Below the pieces are notes generated by a model that had not been told where the DNA came from, did no database searches, and saw only the letters and a list, made by a program, of their open reading frames with translations. This document shows positions 7,035 through 13,844 of a stretch of 35,897 nt of DNA, one piece after another; position 1 is the stretch's first letter, and every line of letters begins with the position of its first letter. The stretch is from Paenalicyclobacillus cellulosilyticus (GTDB taxonomy: Bacteria; Bacillota; Bacilli; Alicyclobacillales; Alicyclobacillaceae): positions 1 to 35,897 of the forward strand of contig NZ_BMOY01000030.1 of assembly GCF_014647315.1 (NCBI RefSeq). The letters run 5' to 3'. The translations under genes were made by a program, and so were the position numbers.

Positions 7035-7075
7035 CGTCCGGCGCAGGCCTGGCCGTTACGGCGAGCGGCCTGCGC
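7030..7075 (+). other. Alternative hairpins between cysA and ssuE
   Basis: Two overlapping perfect inverted repeats can form: CGTAACG (7030-7036) with CGTTACG (7054-7060), or GCGCAGGCC (7041-7049) with GGCCTGCGC (7067-7075). There is no U-tract. This may be an mRNA-processing or stability element dividing the sulfate and sulfonate halves of the operon. Confidence 0.45.
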
Positions 7076-7093
7076 GGTGAGGAGGAGACGCGC

Positions 7094-7636
7094 ATGGCAA
7101 AGGTGGTCATCATCTCGGGGACGCTGTCGGAGCGATCCCGTTTGGAAGTGGTCCTGTCCCTTCTGGAAGAGCGGTTGCGGTGGGCGGGACACACGGTGGC
7201 ATGGATTCAGGCTCGCCGCTTGCCGCCCGACGCGCTGCTCCGCGGCGAAGCGGACAGTGAGGCGCTGCTCGAGGCACAGGTCCGGTTGGCGACGGCGGAC
7301 GTGGTGGTCATCGCGTCTCCCGTGTACAAGGCTTCGTACACCGGACTGCTGAAGGCGTATCTTGACCTGTTGCCGCAGCAGAGCTTGGCCGGCAAGGTGG
7401 TCTTGCCCATCGCCATGGGCGGGACGCTCGCGCACCTGTTGGTCATCGATTATGCGTTGCGCCCGGTGCTCGCAGCGCTCGGTGCCGAACATGTGCTGCA
7501 AGGGGTGTACGTGCTCGACGCGGCGGTGGAGTGGCGCGACGGCCAAGGCGTCGTTCGCGATCCCGATGTCGTGCGCCGGCTCGACAACGCCGTCGACCGG
7601 CTGGCGCTGGCACAACCGAAAGGAGTGAGTGCATGA
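7094..7636 (+). CDS. ssuE: NADPH-dependent FMN reductase SsuE
   Basis: A 180-aa flavodoxin-like flavin reductase that supplies FMNH2 to the sulfonate monooxygenase SsuD. The N-terminal strand and loop are VVIISGTLSERSR. The SsuE-specific core is ASPVYKASYTGLLKAYLDLL, then LPIAMGGTLAHLLVIDYALRP. Tyr120 in the last motif corresponds to the pi-helix tyrosine of E. coli SsuE (Tyr118), which is tied to handing flavin to a partner enzyme. The start is ATG 7094 behind GGAGGAG. The stop overlaps the ssuA start as ATGA. The length is close to the family norm (about 190). Confidence 0.92.
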   Translation: MAKVVIISGTLSERSRLEVVLSLLEERLRWAGHTVAWIQARRLPPDALLRGEADSEALLEAQVRLATADVVVIASPVYKASYTGLLKAYLDLLPQQSLAGKVVLPIAMGGTLAHLLVIDYALRPVLAALGAEHVLQGVYVLDAAVEWRDGQGVVRDPDVVRRLDNAVDRLALAQPKGVSA

Positions 7637-8664
7637 TGCAGAGGGCAGTATGGGGAAGCGCGCTGCTCGCGGGCGTGGCCGCGCTCGCGGTGGTTGCCGC
7701 ACTGCCGCCAGCGGGGGCAGGATTCGTGCAAGCGCGCGCGAAGCACGCGGCCCAGCCGGCCCGGCAGGTGGTCCGCATCGGCTATCAAAAGTACGGAACG
7801 CTCAACATCCTCAAGGCCACCGGCGGCTTGGAGAAACGGCTCAAGGCGCTCGGCTACCAAGTGCAATGGATTGAGTTCCCGGGCGGGCCGCAGTTGCTCG
7901 AAGCGCTCAACGCGGGCAGCATCGACATCGGTCACACCGGGGAGGCCCCGCCGGTATTCGCGCAGGCGGCCGGGGTGCCGTTTGTCTATCTGGCGCATGA
8001 GCAACCGAGCCCGGCCAGCGAAGGCATCCTGGTGCCCGCCCATTCGCAGATCAAAACCATTTCGGACCTCAAGGGCAAGCGGATTGCGCTCAACAAGGGG
8101 TCGAACGTCCATTACCTGTTGGTGCGGGTGCTCCAGAAGGCGGGGCTCAAGTACAGCGACATCCATCCGGTGTACCTGGCACCGGCCGACGCCCGGGCGG
8201 CGTTTGAGCGTGGCAGCGTCGATGCCTGGGTGATCTGGGACCCGTACTACGCGGCGGCGGAGACGGCCGATCACGCCCGTGTCCTGATCGACGGCAAGGG
8301 CCTGGTGGCCAACCAAGAGTTCTACTTGGCGCAGCGCACGTTCGCTCTCCAGCATCCGGACGTCATCAAGGCGCTCTTGGCGGAGATTGAGCAGGAAGAC
8401 GCTTGGATCCGCACCCACCGCCATGAGACGGCGAAACTGCTCTCGCCGCAACTGGGCATCGACGTCCAGTCGCTCGACCTGGCGGCCAATCGCCGCAACT
8501 ACGGCGTGGAACCCATCACGCCGGCGGTGGTGCAACAACAACAGGTCATTGCCGACACGTTCTATCAACTGCACTTGATCCCGAAGCCCATCCACGTCAA
8601 GGACGATACGTATGCGGTGCCGTGGCCGAATCAGGCTGCGGCCGCAAAGGGGGCTGCTCGATAA
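7633..8664 (+). CDS. ssuA: Aliphatic sulfonate-binding protein SsuA
   Basis: A 343-aa solute-binding protein of the SsuA/TauA (NMT1-like) family for alkanesulfonate uptake. Recognisable parts are [65 protein letters not shown] and the [11 protein letters not shown] segment. The N-terminal ~35 residues form a signal sequence ([20 protein letters not shown]) with no lipobox Cys; I see no cysteine in the protein. The start is ATG 7633, sharing ATGA with ssuE; the adjacent ATG at 7636 is equivalent. The stop TAA overlaps the ssuD start by one base. Confidence 0.93.
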   Translation: MMQRAVWGSALLAGVAALAVVAALPPAGAGFVQARAKHAAQPARQVVRIGYQKYGTLNILKATGGLEKRLKALGYQVQWIEFPGGPQLLEALNAGSIDIGHTGEAPPVFAQAAGVPFVYLAHEQPSPASEGILVPAHSQIKTISDLKGKRIALNKGSNVHYLLVRVLQKAGLKYSDIHPVYLAPADARAAFERGSVDAWVIWDPYYAAAETADHARVLIDGKGLVANQEFYLAQRTFALQHPDVIKALLAEIEQEDAWIRTHRHETAKLLSPQLGIDVQSLDLAANRRNYGVEPITPAVVQQQQVIADTFYQLHLIPKPIHVKDDTYAVPWPNQAAAAKGAAR

Positions 8665-9803
8665 TGCAGGTGTTCTGGTTCATCCCGACGCACGGCGACG
8701 GCAGGTACCTCGGCACAGCGTACGGCGGGCGCGCGTTTGACCACGGCTACGCCGGGCAGATTGCGGTGGCGGCGGATCGCCTCGGGTACGACGGCGTGCT
8801 CTTGCCGACCGGCAGGTCGTGCGAAGACGCCTGGGTGACGGCCGCCTCGCTCATCCCGCTCACGAAACGGTTGAAATTCTTGGTCGCGGTGCGGCCCGGT
8901 TTGATGTCCCCGACGTTGGCTGCGCGGATGGCCGCCACGTTCGACCGGCTTTCCGATGGCCGCCTGCTCATCAACGTGGTCACCGGCGGCGATCCGGTGG
9001 AATTGGCAGGGGATGGGCTGTTCCTCGACCACGACACCCGCTACGCGCTGACGGATGAGTTCCTCACCGTCTGGCGGCAGGTGTTGGCGGGGGAGGAGGT
9101 CACGTTCCAGGGCCAGCACTTGCGGGTGGAGGGCGCACGGCTGCTCTTCCCGGCGGTGCAGCGCCCGTACCCGCCGTTGTACTTCGGCGGGTCGTCCCCG
9201 GTGGCGATGGAGGTGGCGGCCAAGCATGTCGACGTCTACCTCACGTGGGGTGAACCGCTCCCGCAGGTGGCGGAGAAGGTGCGGACAGTGCGCCAGCTGG
9301 CGCGCCAGCAAGGCCGGAAGGTGCGGTTCGGGTTGCGTGTCCACATCATCGTGCGGGAGACGGACAGGGAGGCGTGGCGCGCGGCGGAAGAATTGATTCA
9401 ATATTTGGATGATGAAACCATCGCCGAGGCACAGCGTGTGTTCGCCCGCTTCGATTCGGTGGGCCAGCAGCGGATGTCGCAACTGCACCGCGGCCGGCGC
9501 GACCAGTTGGAGATTGCGCCCAACCTGTGGGCGGGCGTCGGTCTCGTCCGCGGCGGCGCCGGCACCGCCATCGTCGGGGATCCGCAGACGGTCGCCAACC
9601 GGCTGATCGAGTATGCGGAAGTGGGGATTGAAACGTTCATTTTGTCCGGGTATCCGCACCTGGAGGAGGCGTACCGCGTCGCGGAGCTGGTGTTTCCGCG
9701 CCTGCCGCTCGACCGGCCCCAGTCGGGGCTCGGCAGCCGCTGGTACGGCCCTTTTGGTGAGGTGGTGGCCAATGAGCATCCGCCTGCGGCCAGTGCACAC
9801 TGA
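8664..9803 (+). CDS. ssuD: FMNH2-dependent alkanesulfonate monooxygenase SsuD
   Basis: A 379-aa bacterial-luciferase-like enzyme that cleaves alkanesulfonates to sulfite and an aldehyde with O2 and FMNH2 from SsuE. Diagnostic stretches are [18 protein letters not shown] at the N-terminus, [17 protein letters not shown] (with the active-site Cys position), [32 protein letters not shown] and [17 protein letters not shown] near the C-terminus. The length equals E. coli SsuD (381) within two residues. ATG 8664 overlaps the ssuA stop (TAATG) and has AAAGGGGG 10 nt upstream. Its 3' end overlaps ssuC by 32 nt. Sulfite released here would enter cysteine synthesis. Confidence 0.95.
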   Translation: MQVFWFIPTHGDGRYLGTAYGGRAFDHGYAGQIAVAADRLGYDGVLLPTGRSCEDAWVTAASLIPLTKRLKFLVAVRPGLMSPTLAARMAATFDRLSDGRLLINVVTGGDPVELAGDGLFLDHDTRYALTDEFLTVWRQVLAGEEVTFQGQHLRVEGARLLFPAVQRPYPPLYFGGSSPVAMEVAAKHVDVYLTWGEPLPQVAEKVRTVRQLARQQGRKVRFGLRVHIIVRETDREAWRAAEELIQYLDDETIAEAQRVFARFDSVGQQRMSQLHRGRRDQLEIAPNLWAGVGLVRGGAGTAIVGDPQTVANRLIEYAEVGIETFILSGYPHLEEAYRVAELVFPRLPLDRPQSGLGSRWYGPFGEVVANEHPPAASAH

Positions 9804-10725
9804 TGCGGCGGGGCAAGAACATGAGTGGGCTGGGGACGGCGCTGCCGTCCCGGACGTCCCTGCGCAGGGGACGGAAACACCCGCGCGGGCGCCGGACCCT
9901 GGCGCGCACCTTCCCGGGGTGCAGGCTGCGTGGCGCCGCGCACACGGCTGGGGCAACGGGTTATGGCGGCGGCTGTCTCCCTGGCTGGTGCCTGCCTTGG
10001 CGGTGGTCGTCTGGCAGGCGCTGGGCAGCGCCGGCGTCATTCCGACGCGGGTGTTGCCGACGCCCATCGCGGTGGTGCAGGCGTTCCTCTCGCTCGCGCA
10101 TACGGGTGAACTGTGGCAAGACATCGCGGTCAGCGCACGGCGGGCAGCCATCGGGTTTGCCGTCGGGGCAGGGACGGGGCTTCTCCTGGGCCTGGTCAAC
10201 GGGGTGTTCTCCGTGGCCGACCGCCTGCTCGACAGCAGCGTCCAGATGATCCGCACCATCCCGCACCTGGCGCTGATCCCGCTCGTCATCTTGTGGTTCG
10301 GGATTGGCGAGACGGCGAAGGAGTTCCTGGTCGCGCTCGGCGCCATGTTCCCGGTGTATCTGAACACCTACCACGGCGTGCGCGGGGTGGACGCAGGGTT
10401 GGTGGAGATGGCGCGGATGTACGGCCTGACAGGATGGGCGTTCTACCGGCATGTGTTGTTCCCGGGCGCACTGCCGTCCATCTTGGTCGGCGTGCGCTAC
10501 GCGCTGGGCATCACGTGGACCACCCTCATCGTAGCCGAGACCATATCCGCCGATGCGGGCATCGGGTATATGGTGATGAACGCCCGGGAGTTCGTGCAGA
10601 TGGACGTGGTGGTGCTGGGCATCGTGCTGTACGCGCTGCTCGGCAAACTGTCCGATGTCGTGGCGCGGCTGTTGGAACGGTGGCTGCTGCCGTGGCGGGT
10701 GACTTGGGGAGGTGACGCCCAGTGA
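9772..10725 (+). CDS. ssuC: Alkanesulfonate ABC transporter permease SsuC
   Basis: A 317-aa membrane permease with about six spans. After a ~60-residue polar, unconserved N-terminal extension comes [18 protein letters not shown]. The core carries [39 protein letters not shown] and the cytoplasmic EAA loop ([25 protein letters not shown]), all typical of SsuC/TauC. The start ATG 9772 lies inside ssuD, 7 nt after GAGGTGG. The extension makes it longer than E. coli SsuC (263 aa), so a later start cannot be excluded, but I see none with a better site. The stop overlaps ssuB as GTGA. Confidence 0.9.
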   Translation: MSIRLRPVHTDAAGQEHEWAGDGAAVPDVPAQGTETPARAPDPGAHLPGVQAAWRRAHGWGNGLWRRLSPWLVPALAVVVWQALGSAGVIPTRVLPTPIAVVQAFLSLAHTGELWQDIAVSARRAAIGFAVGAGTGLLLGLVNGVFSVADRLLDSSVQMIRTIPHLALIPLVILWFGIGETAKEFLVALGAMFPVYLNTYHGVRGVDAGLVEMARMYGLTGWAFYRHVLFPGALPSILVGVRYALGITWTTLIVAETISADAGIGYMVMNAREFVQMDVVVLGIVLYALLGKLSDVVARLLERWLLPWRVTWGGDAQ

Positions 10726-11501
10726 CAGACGCTGCCGCGCAGGCCAAGCAGACGGCGGAACGGCCGGGTGTGCCCATCGCGTTGGCGGGTGTATGGAAGT
10801 CGTTCGACGGCCACCCGGTCATCCAAGGGTTGAACCTGGCCGCGCAACCGGGCGAGTTTCTCGCCATCGTGGGGCGCAGCGGCTGCGGGAAAAGCACCTT
10901 GCTGCGCCTGATGGCAGGTCTTGCGCAGCCGGATGCCGGCAAGGTGGAGGTCGCTTGGCGCACCGGAGCGCGCGACGGCGGGGTGCGGATGATGTTCCAA
11001 GACGCGCGCCTGCTGCCGTGGAAGCGCGTGATCGACAACGTCCGGCTGGGCGCGCGGGGCGAGGATGCGGACGAAGCCGCGCGCGCCGCCTTGGCCCAAG
11101 TCGGTTTGCTGGAGAAAGCACGGGCTTGGCCGCACACCCTCTCCGGCGGCCAGCGCCAGCGCGTGGCCTTGGCGCGGGCGCTCGCCAGCCGGCCACGGCT
11201 CTTGCTGTTGGATGAACCGCTCGGCGCCCTCGACGCGCTGACGCGGCTGGAGATGCAACGGCTGGTCGAGGACGTCTGGCGGGCGCACGGGTTCACCGCC
11301 GTGCTCGTGACCCACGATGTGGCGGAAGCCATCGCGCTGGCCGACCGGATTGTCCTCATGGCTGGCGGCACCATCGCCGGGGAATGGACGGTCCGCCTGC
11401 CGCGGCCGCGCCCGAGGGACGCGGCTTTCTACCATTTGGAGCAAGAAATCCTCTCCGCCATCATGGACGGGACGGCCGCCGGCGGTCACCGTGCCGTTTG
11501 A
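10722..11501 (+). CDS. ssuB: Alkanesulfonate import ATP-binding protein SsuB
   Basis: A 259-aa ABC ATPase driving SsuAC. Motifs: Walker [11 protein letters not shown]-loop [11 protein letters not shown] (the [10 protein letters not shown] form is typical of SsuB/TauB), signature [15 protein letters not shown], Walker [13 protein letters not shown] and switch His LVTHDVAEA. The GTG start overlaps the ssuC stop by 4 nt. It is the last gene of the sulfur operon; an intrinsic terminator follows within 10 bp. Confidence 0.93.
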   Translation: MTDAAAQAKQTAERPGVPIALAGVWKSFDGHPVIQGLNLAAQPGEFLAIVGRSGCGKSTLLRLMAGLAQPDAGKVEVAWRTGARDGGVRMMFQDARLLPWKRVIDNVRLGARGEDADEAARAALAQVGLLEKARAWPHTLSGGQRQRVALARALASRPRLLLLDEPLGALDALTRLEMQRLVEDVWRAHGFTAVLVTHDVAEAIALADRIVLMAGGTIAGEWTVRLPRPRPRDAAFYHLEQEILSAIMDGTAAGGHRAV

Positions 11502-11510
11502 GTGACCCAA

Positions 11511-11552
11511 GGAGCATCGGGAGCGCGCACGCCCGGTGCTCTCTAATTTTTT
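11511..11552 (+). terminator. Intrinsic terminator of the sulfur operon
   Basis: GAGCATCGGG (11512-11521) pairs with CCCGGTGCTC (11532-11541) through ten pairs including one G-T, with a 10-nt loop. It is followed by TCTAATTTTTT. Confidence 0.9.
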
Positions 11553-11583
11553 CCTGGTTTGGATGGCGCATCTTTTACGCTCC

Positions 11584-11634
11584 GTTCATCCCTCCTTCAC
11601 CGTCACTTTACATTGCACACGTACCATTCATAGT
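11584..11634 (+). promoter_or_regulatory. Possible promoter and PhoP-like half-sites upstream of the response regulator
   Basis: TTTACA (11607-11612), 16 nt, then CATAGT (11629-11634) is a weak promoter candidate. TTCAT (11584), TTCAC (11596) and TTTAC (11607) are spaced 12 and 11 bp, resembling the ~11-bp periodic half-sites used by PhoP/PhoB-type regulators. Autoregulation is possible but unproven. Confidence 0.3.
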
Positions 11635-11683
11635 GTGAGGACCGGTGATGGCGTGACCACCGGTGGATGGGGGGATATCTCGG

Positions 11684-12460
11684 ATGGAGCCCCAGGCATG
11701 GATGCGCGGCGAGGTGCTGATTGTCGACGATGAGCCAGCCATCCGCAAATTGGTGGAATACCACTTCCAGCGCGCCGGGTTTCCGACTTCGGTCTGTGCC
11801 GACGGCAGCGAAGCGTACGAGCGCATCCGCAAGCAACCGGATGCGTTTTGCGTGGTCATCTTGGACATCATGCTGCCCGGGATGGACGGATTGGAGGTCT
11901 GCCGGCGCCTGCGCCAGGAACGGATTTGGGTGCCCATCATTCTGCTCACCGCGCGCGAGGAAGAGGTGGACCGCATCCTCGGGCTGGAACTGGGCGCGGA
12001 CGACTACGTGACCAAACCGTTCAGTCCGCGTGAACTCGTGGCGCGAGCGCGCGCGGTGCTGCGGCGGCGCGGGCCGGACGGAGGCGATGCCGACGGGGAG
12101 GGGGGCGCATCCGAGGTGCTGCGGGTCGGCGACATCGTCCTCGATCCGGTGCGCCACCAGGTGTTCGTGCGCGGCGAAGCGGTCGAGCTGACCCCGAAGG
12201 AGTTCGAGTTGTTGCACTACTTCATGCTCAACCGCGATCGCGTCCTCTCCCGCAACCAGCTCCTGGAACACGTCTGGGGGTATGCGGCGTCGCCCGACAC
12301 GCGGATTGTCGATGCGCACGTGTCCCATCTGCGGGAGAAGATTGAGGAGAATCCGAAGGATCCGGTGTACCTCAAGACCATCCGCGGCGTGGGGTACCGG
12401 CTGATGGTGCCGGGCGGAACACCCACCACTGGCTTCCGGCAAAGTTCACCGCCAGCGTGA
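11684..12460 (+). CDS. OmpR/PhoB-family response regulator, no adjacent kinase
   Basis: A 258-aa two-component regulator. The receiver domain has the acidic pair in VLIVDDEPAIRK, phospho-acceptor Asp61 (VVILDIMLPGMDGLEVC), Thr89 (ILLTAREEE) and Lys111 (DDYVTKPFSPREL). The C-terminal winged-helix effector starts near residue 150 (VELTPKEFELLHYFMLN) and ends with the usual TIRGVGYRLM plus a short extra tail. ATG 11684 follows GGGGGGA by about 8 nt; an upstream GTG at 11663 lacks a site. No histidine kinase gene follows, because the next genes are on the opposite strand. The last 89 bp overlap the 3' end of gtrA. The 11-bp repeats before the ykcB-like operon are a candidate target. Confidence 0.9.
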   Translation: MEPQAWMRGEVLIVDDEPAIRKLVEYHFQRAGFPTSVCADGSEAYERIRKQPDAFCVVILDIMLPGMDGLEVCRRLRQERIWVPIILLTAREEEVDRILGLELGADDYVTKPFSPRELVARARAVLRRRGPDGGDADGEGGASEVLRVGDIVLDPVRHQVFVRGEAVELTPKEFELLHYFMLNRDRVLSRNQLLEHVWGYAASPDTRIVDAHVSHLREKIEENPKDPVYLKTIRGVGYRLMVPGGTPTTGFRQSSPPA

Positions 12461-12791
12461 GCACGGTCACCGCCGCTTTGGCTGCATACCAAGGCCACTT
12501 CTCGTGCGTCAGCCAGGCGAGGCCCGCCGCCGAGAGCGCCAGCGAACAGACGTTGACGGAGACAAAGCGCAGCGGCTCGCTGGGGCGGAAGCGGCCGGCG
12601 GCGAAGGTGAACCGCCGGTTCCACACATAGCTGTTGGCCACGCCGGCGGCATACGCGCTGGCTTGGCAGATCCACAGCGGCCAGCGCAGGCCGTGGGCAA
12701 GGGCGAAAAACACCCCCCAATCGACGCCCGTGTTGAGCACCCCGATGCAGGCAAAGCGGCGCGCCCGGCGCCAGATGTCCGCCCGTCTCAC
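12372..12791 (-). CDS. gtrA: GtrA-family membrane protein (probable lipid-linked sugar flippase)
   Basis: A 139-aa protein with four hydrophobic spans, matching GtrA (PF04138): RRFACIGVLNTGVDWGVFFA, then QASAYAAGVANSYVWNRRFTF, LRFVSVNVCSLALSAAGLAW and VTVLTLAVNFAGSQWWVFR. The N-x-RRFTF and W-x-F endings are characteristic. GtrA/GtcA proteins are thought to flip an undecaprenyl-phosphate sugar to the outer face. The GTG start overlaps the preceding glycosyltransferase stop as GTGA. The C-terminal ~29 residues are encoded opposite the response-regulator end (89-bp convergent overlap), and the last 12 are unconserved. Confidence 0.88.
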   Translation of the reverse strand: MRRADIWRRARRFACIGVLNTGVDWGVFFALAHGLRWPLWICQASAYAAGVANSYVWNRRFTFAAGRFRPSEPLRFVSVNVCSLALSAAGLAWLTHEKWPWYAAKAAVTVLTLAVNFAGSQWWVFRPAPSAGTPRRGWS

Positions 12792-13816
12792 CGGTTGCCC
12801 TCCTGCGCGGATGGTCTCCCGCCCACCACTTCGCGCACGATGTACAACGGCCGCCGCCTCGCTTCGTCGTGGATACGCGCCACGTACTGTCCCAACACGC
12901 CGACCGACAACAGCAGCACGCCGTCGCCAAGCAGGCTGAACGTGATGAGCAGGCTCGCCCCGGATATCCCATGGTGCGCGAAGGACATCCGCCAAGCTTC
13001 GCCCGCCATCAGGGCGAGGGTGGCCACCGTCCAGCCTGCGCCTGCGTACAACGGCCAGCGCAGCGGCCGGTAGGAAAACGAGGTGACGGCGTCGGCGGCG
13101 AGGCGCAGCATCTTGCGCAGGGAATACTTGCTCGTACCCGCGAGGCGCGGCTCGCGTACGTACTCGACCGCAATCTGGCGGAATCCCGCCCATGCCACCA
13201 AGCCGCGCAAGAACCGGTGGTGCTCCGGCAGCGCCCTGAGCACCGCGCACACCCGCCGGTCCATCAACCGGAAGTCGCCGGTGTCGAGCGGGATCGGGAT
13301 GTCCGCCAGCCGGCGCAGGCCGCGGTAAAACCAGCGCGCCGTCGACCGTTTGAACCATGACTCGCCCTGGCGTTCCATCCGCCGGGCGTAGACCACGTCG
13401 TATCCGGCTTGCCACCGTTCGACCAGGCGCGGGATGAGCTCCGGCGGGTCCTGGAGGTCCGCGTCTATCACCACGACCGCATCGCCGCGGGCGTGATCGA
13501 TCCCGGCGGAGATGGCGGCTTGGTGCCCGAAGTTGCGGGAGAAGTGGATCACCCGGACATCTGGGTGCGCCGCGGCCATCTCGTCGAGGATGGCCGGCGT
13601 CTCGTCCTGGCTGCCGTCATCGACGTAGACAATCTCGTACGGTTCACCCAACGCCGCGAGGACGCTGCAGAGGCGTTGGTGGGTGATGCGGATCACGTCT
13701 TGCTCGTTGAATACCGGTACGACGACCGACAGGCGGACGCCGCGGCCGCCCCCTTCCCCTCCCGTGCCGTGGGCCGAAGGGGCCGTGGATGTGCTGGATG
13801 ACACCCGTTCGTACAT
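12788..13816 (-). CDS. ykcC: GtrB/YkcC-type polyprenyl-phosphate glycosyltransferase
   Basis: A 342-aa GT2-family enzyme that attaches a sugar from a nucleotide donor to undecaprenyl phosphate at the inner membrane face. The GT-A domain shows LSVVVPVFNEQDVIR, YEIVYVDDGSQDET, HFSRNFGHQAAISAGIDHA and the DxD-containing VVVIDADLQDPPELI. TGDFRLMDRR and LAGTSKYSLRKMLRLA are DPM1/GtrB hallmarks. Two C-terminal membrane spans (WTVATLALM; FSLLGDGVLLLSVGVLGQYV) complete the topology. Two ATGs lie 6 bp apart. The second (13816) is preferred because the GGGAGGGG site abuts the first. Paralogues in B. subtilis are YkcC and CsbB. Confidence 0.9.
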   Translation of the reverse strand: MYERVSSSTSTAPSAHGTGGEGGGRGVRLSVVVPVFNEQDVIRITHQRLCSVLAALGEPYEIVYVDDGSQDETPAILDEMAAAHPDVRVIHFSRNFGHQAAISAGIDHARGDAVVVIDADLQDPPELIPRLVERWQAGYDVVYARRMERQGESWFKRSTARWFYRGLRRLADIPIPLDTGDFRLMDRRVCAVLRALPEHHRFLRGLVAWAGFRQIAVEYVREPRLAGTSKYSLRKMLRLAADAVTSFSYRPLRWPLYAGAGWTVATLALMAGEAWRMSFAHHGISGASLLITFSLLGDGVLLLSVGVLGQYVARIHDEARRRPLYIVREVVGGRPSAQEGNR

Positions 13817-13844
13817 CTGCATCCCCTCCCTGGGGCATCGCCCG

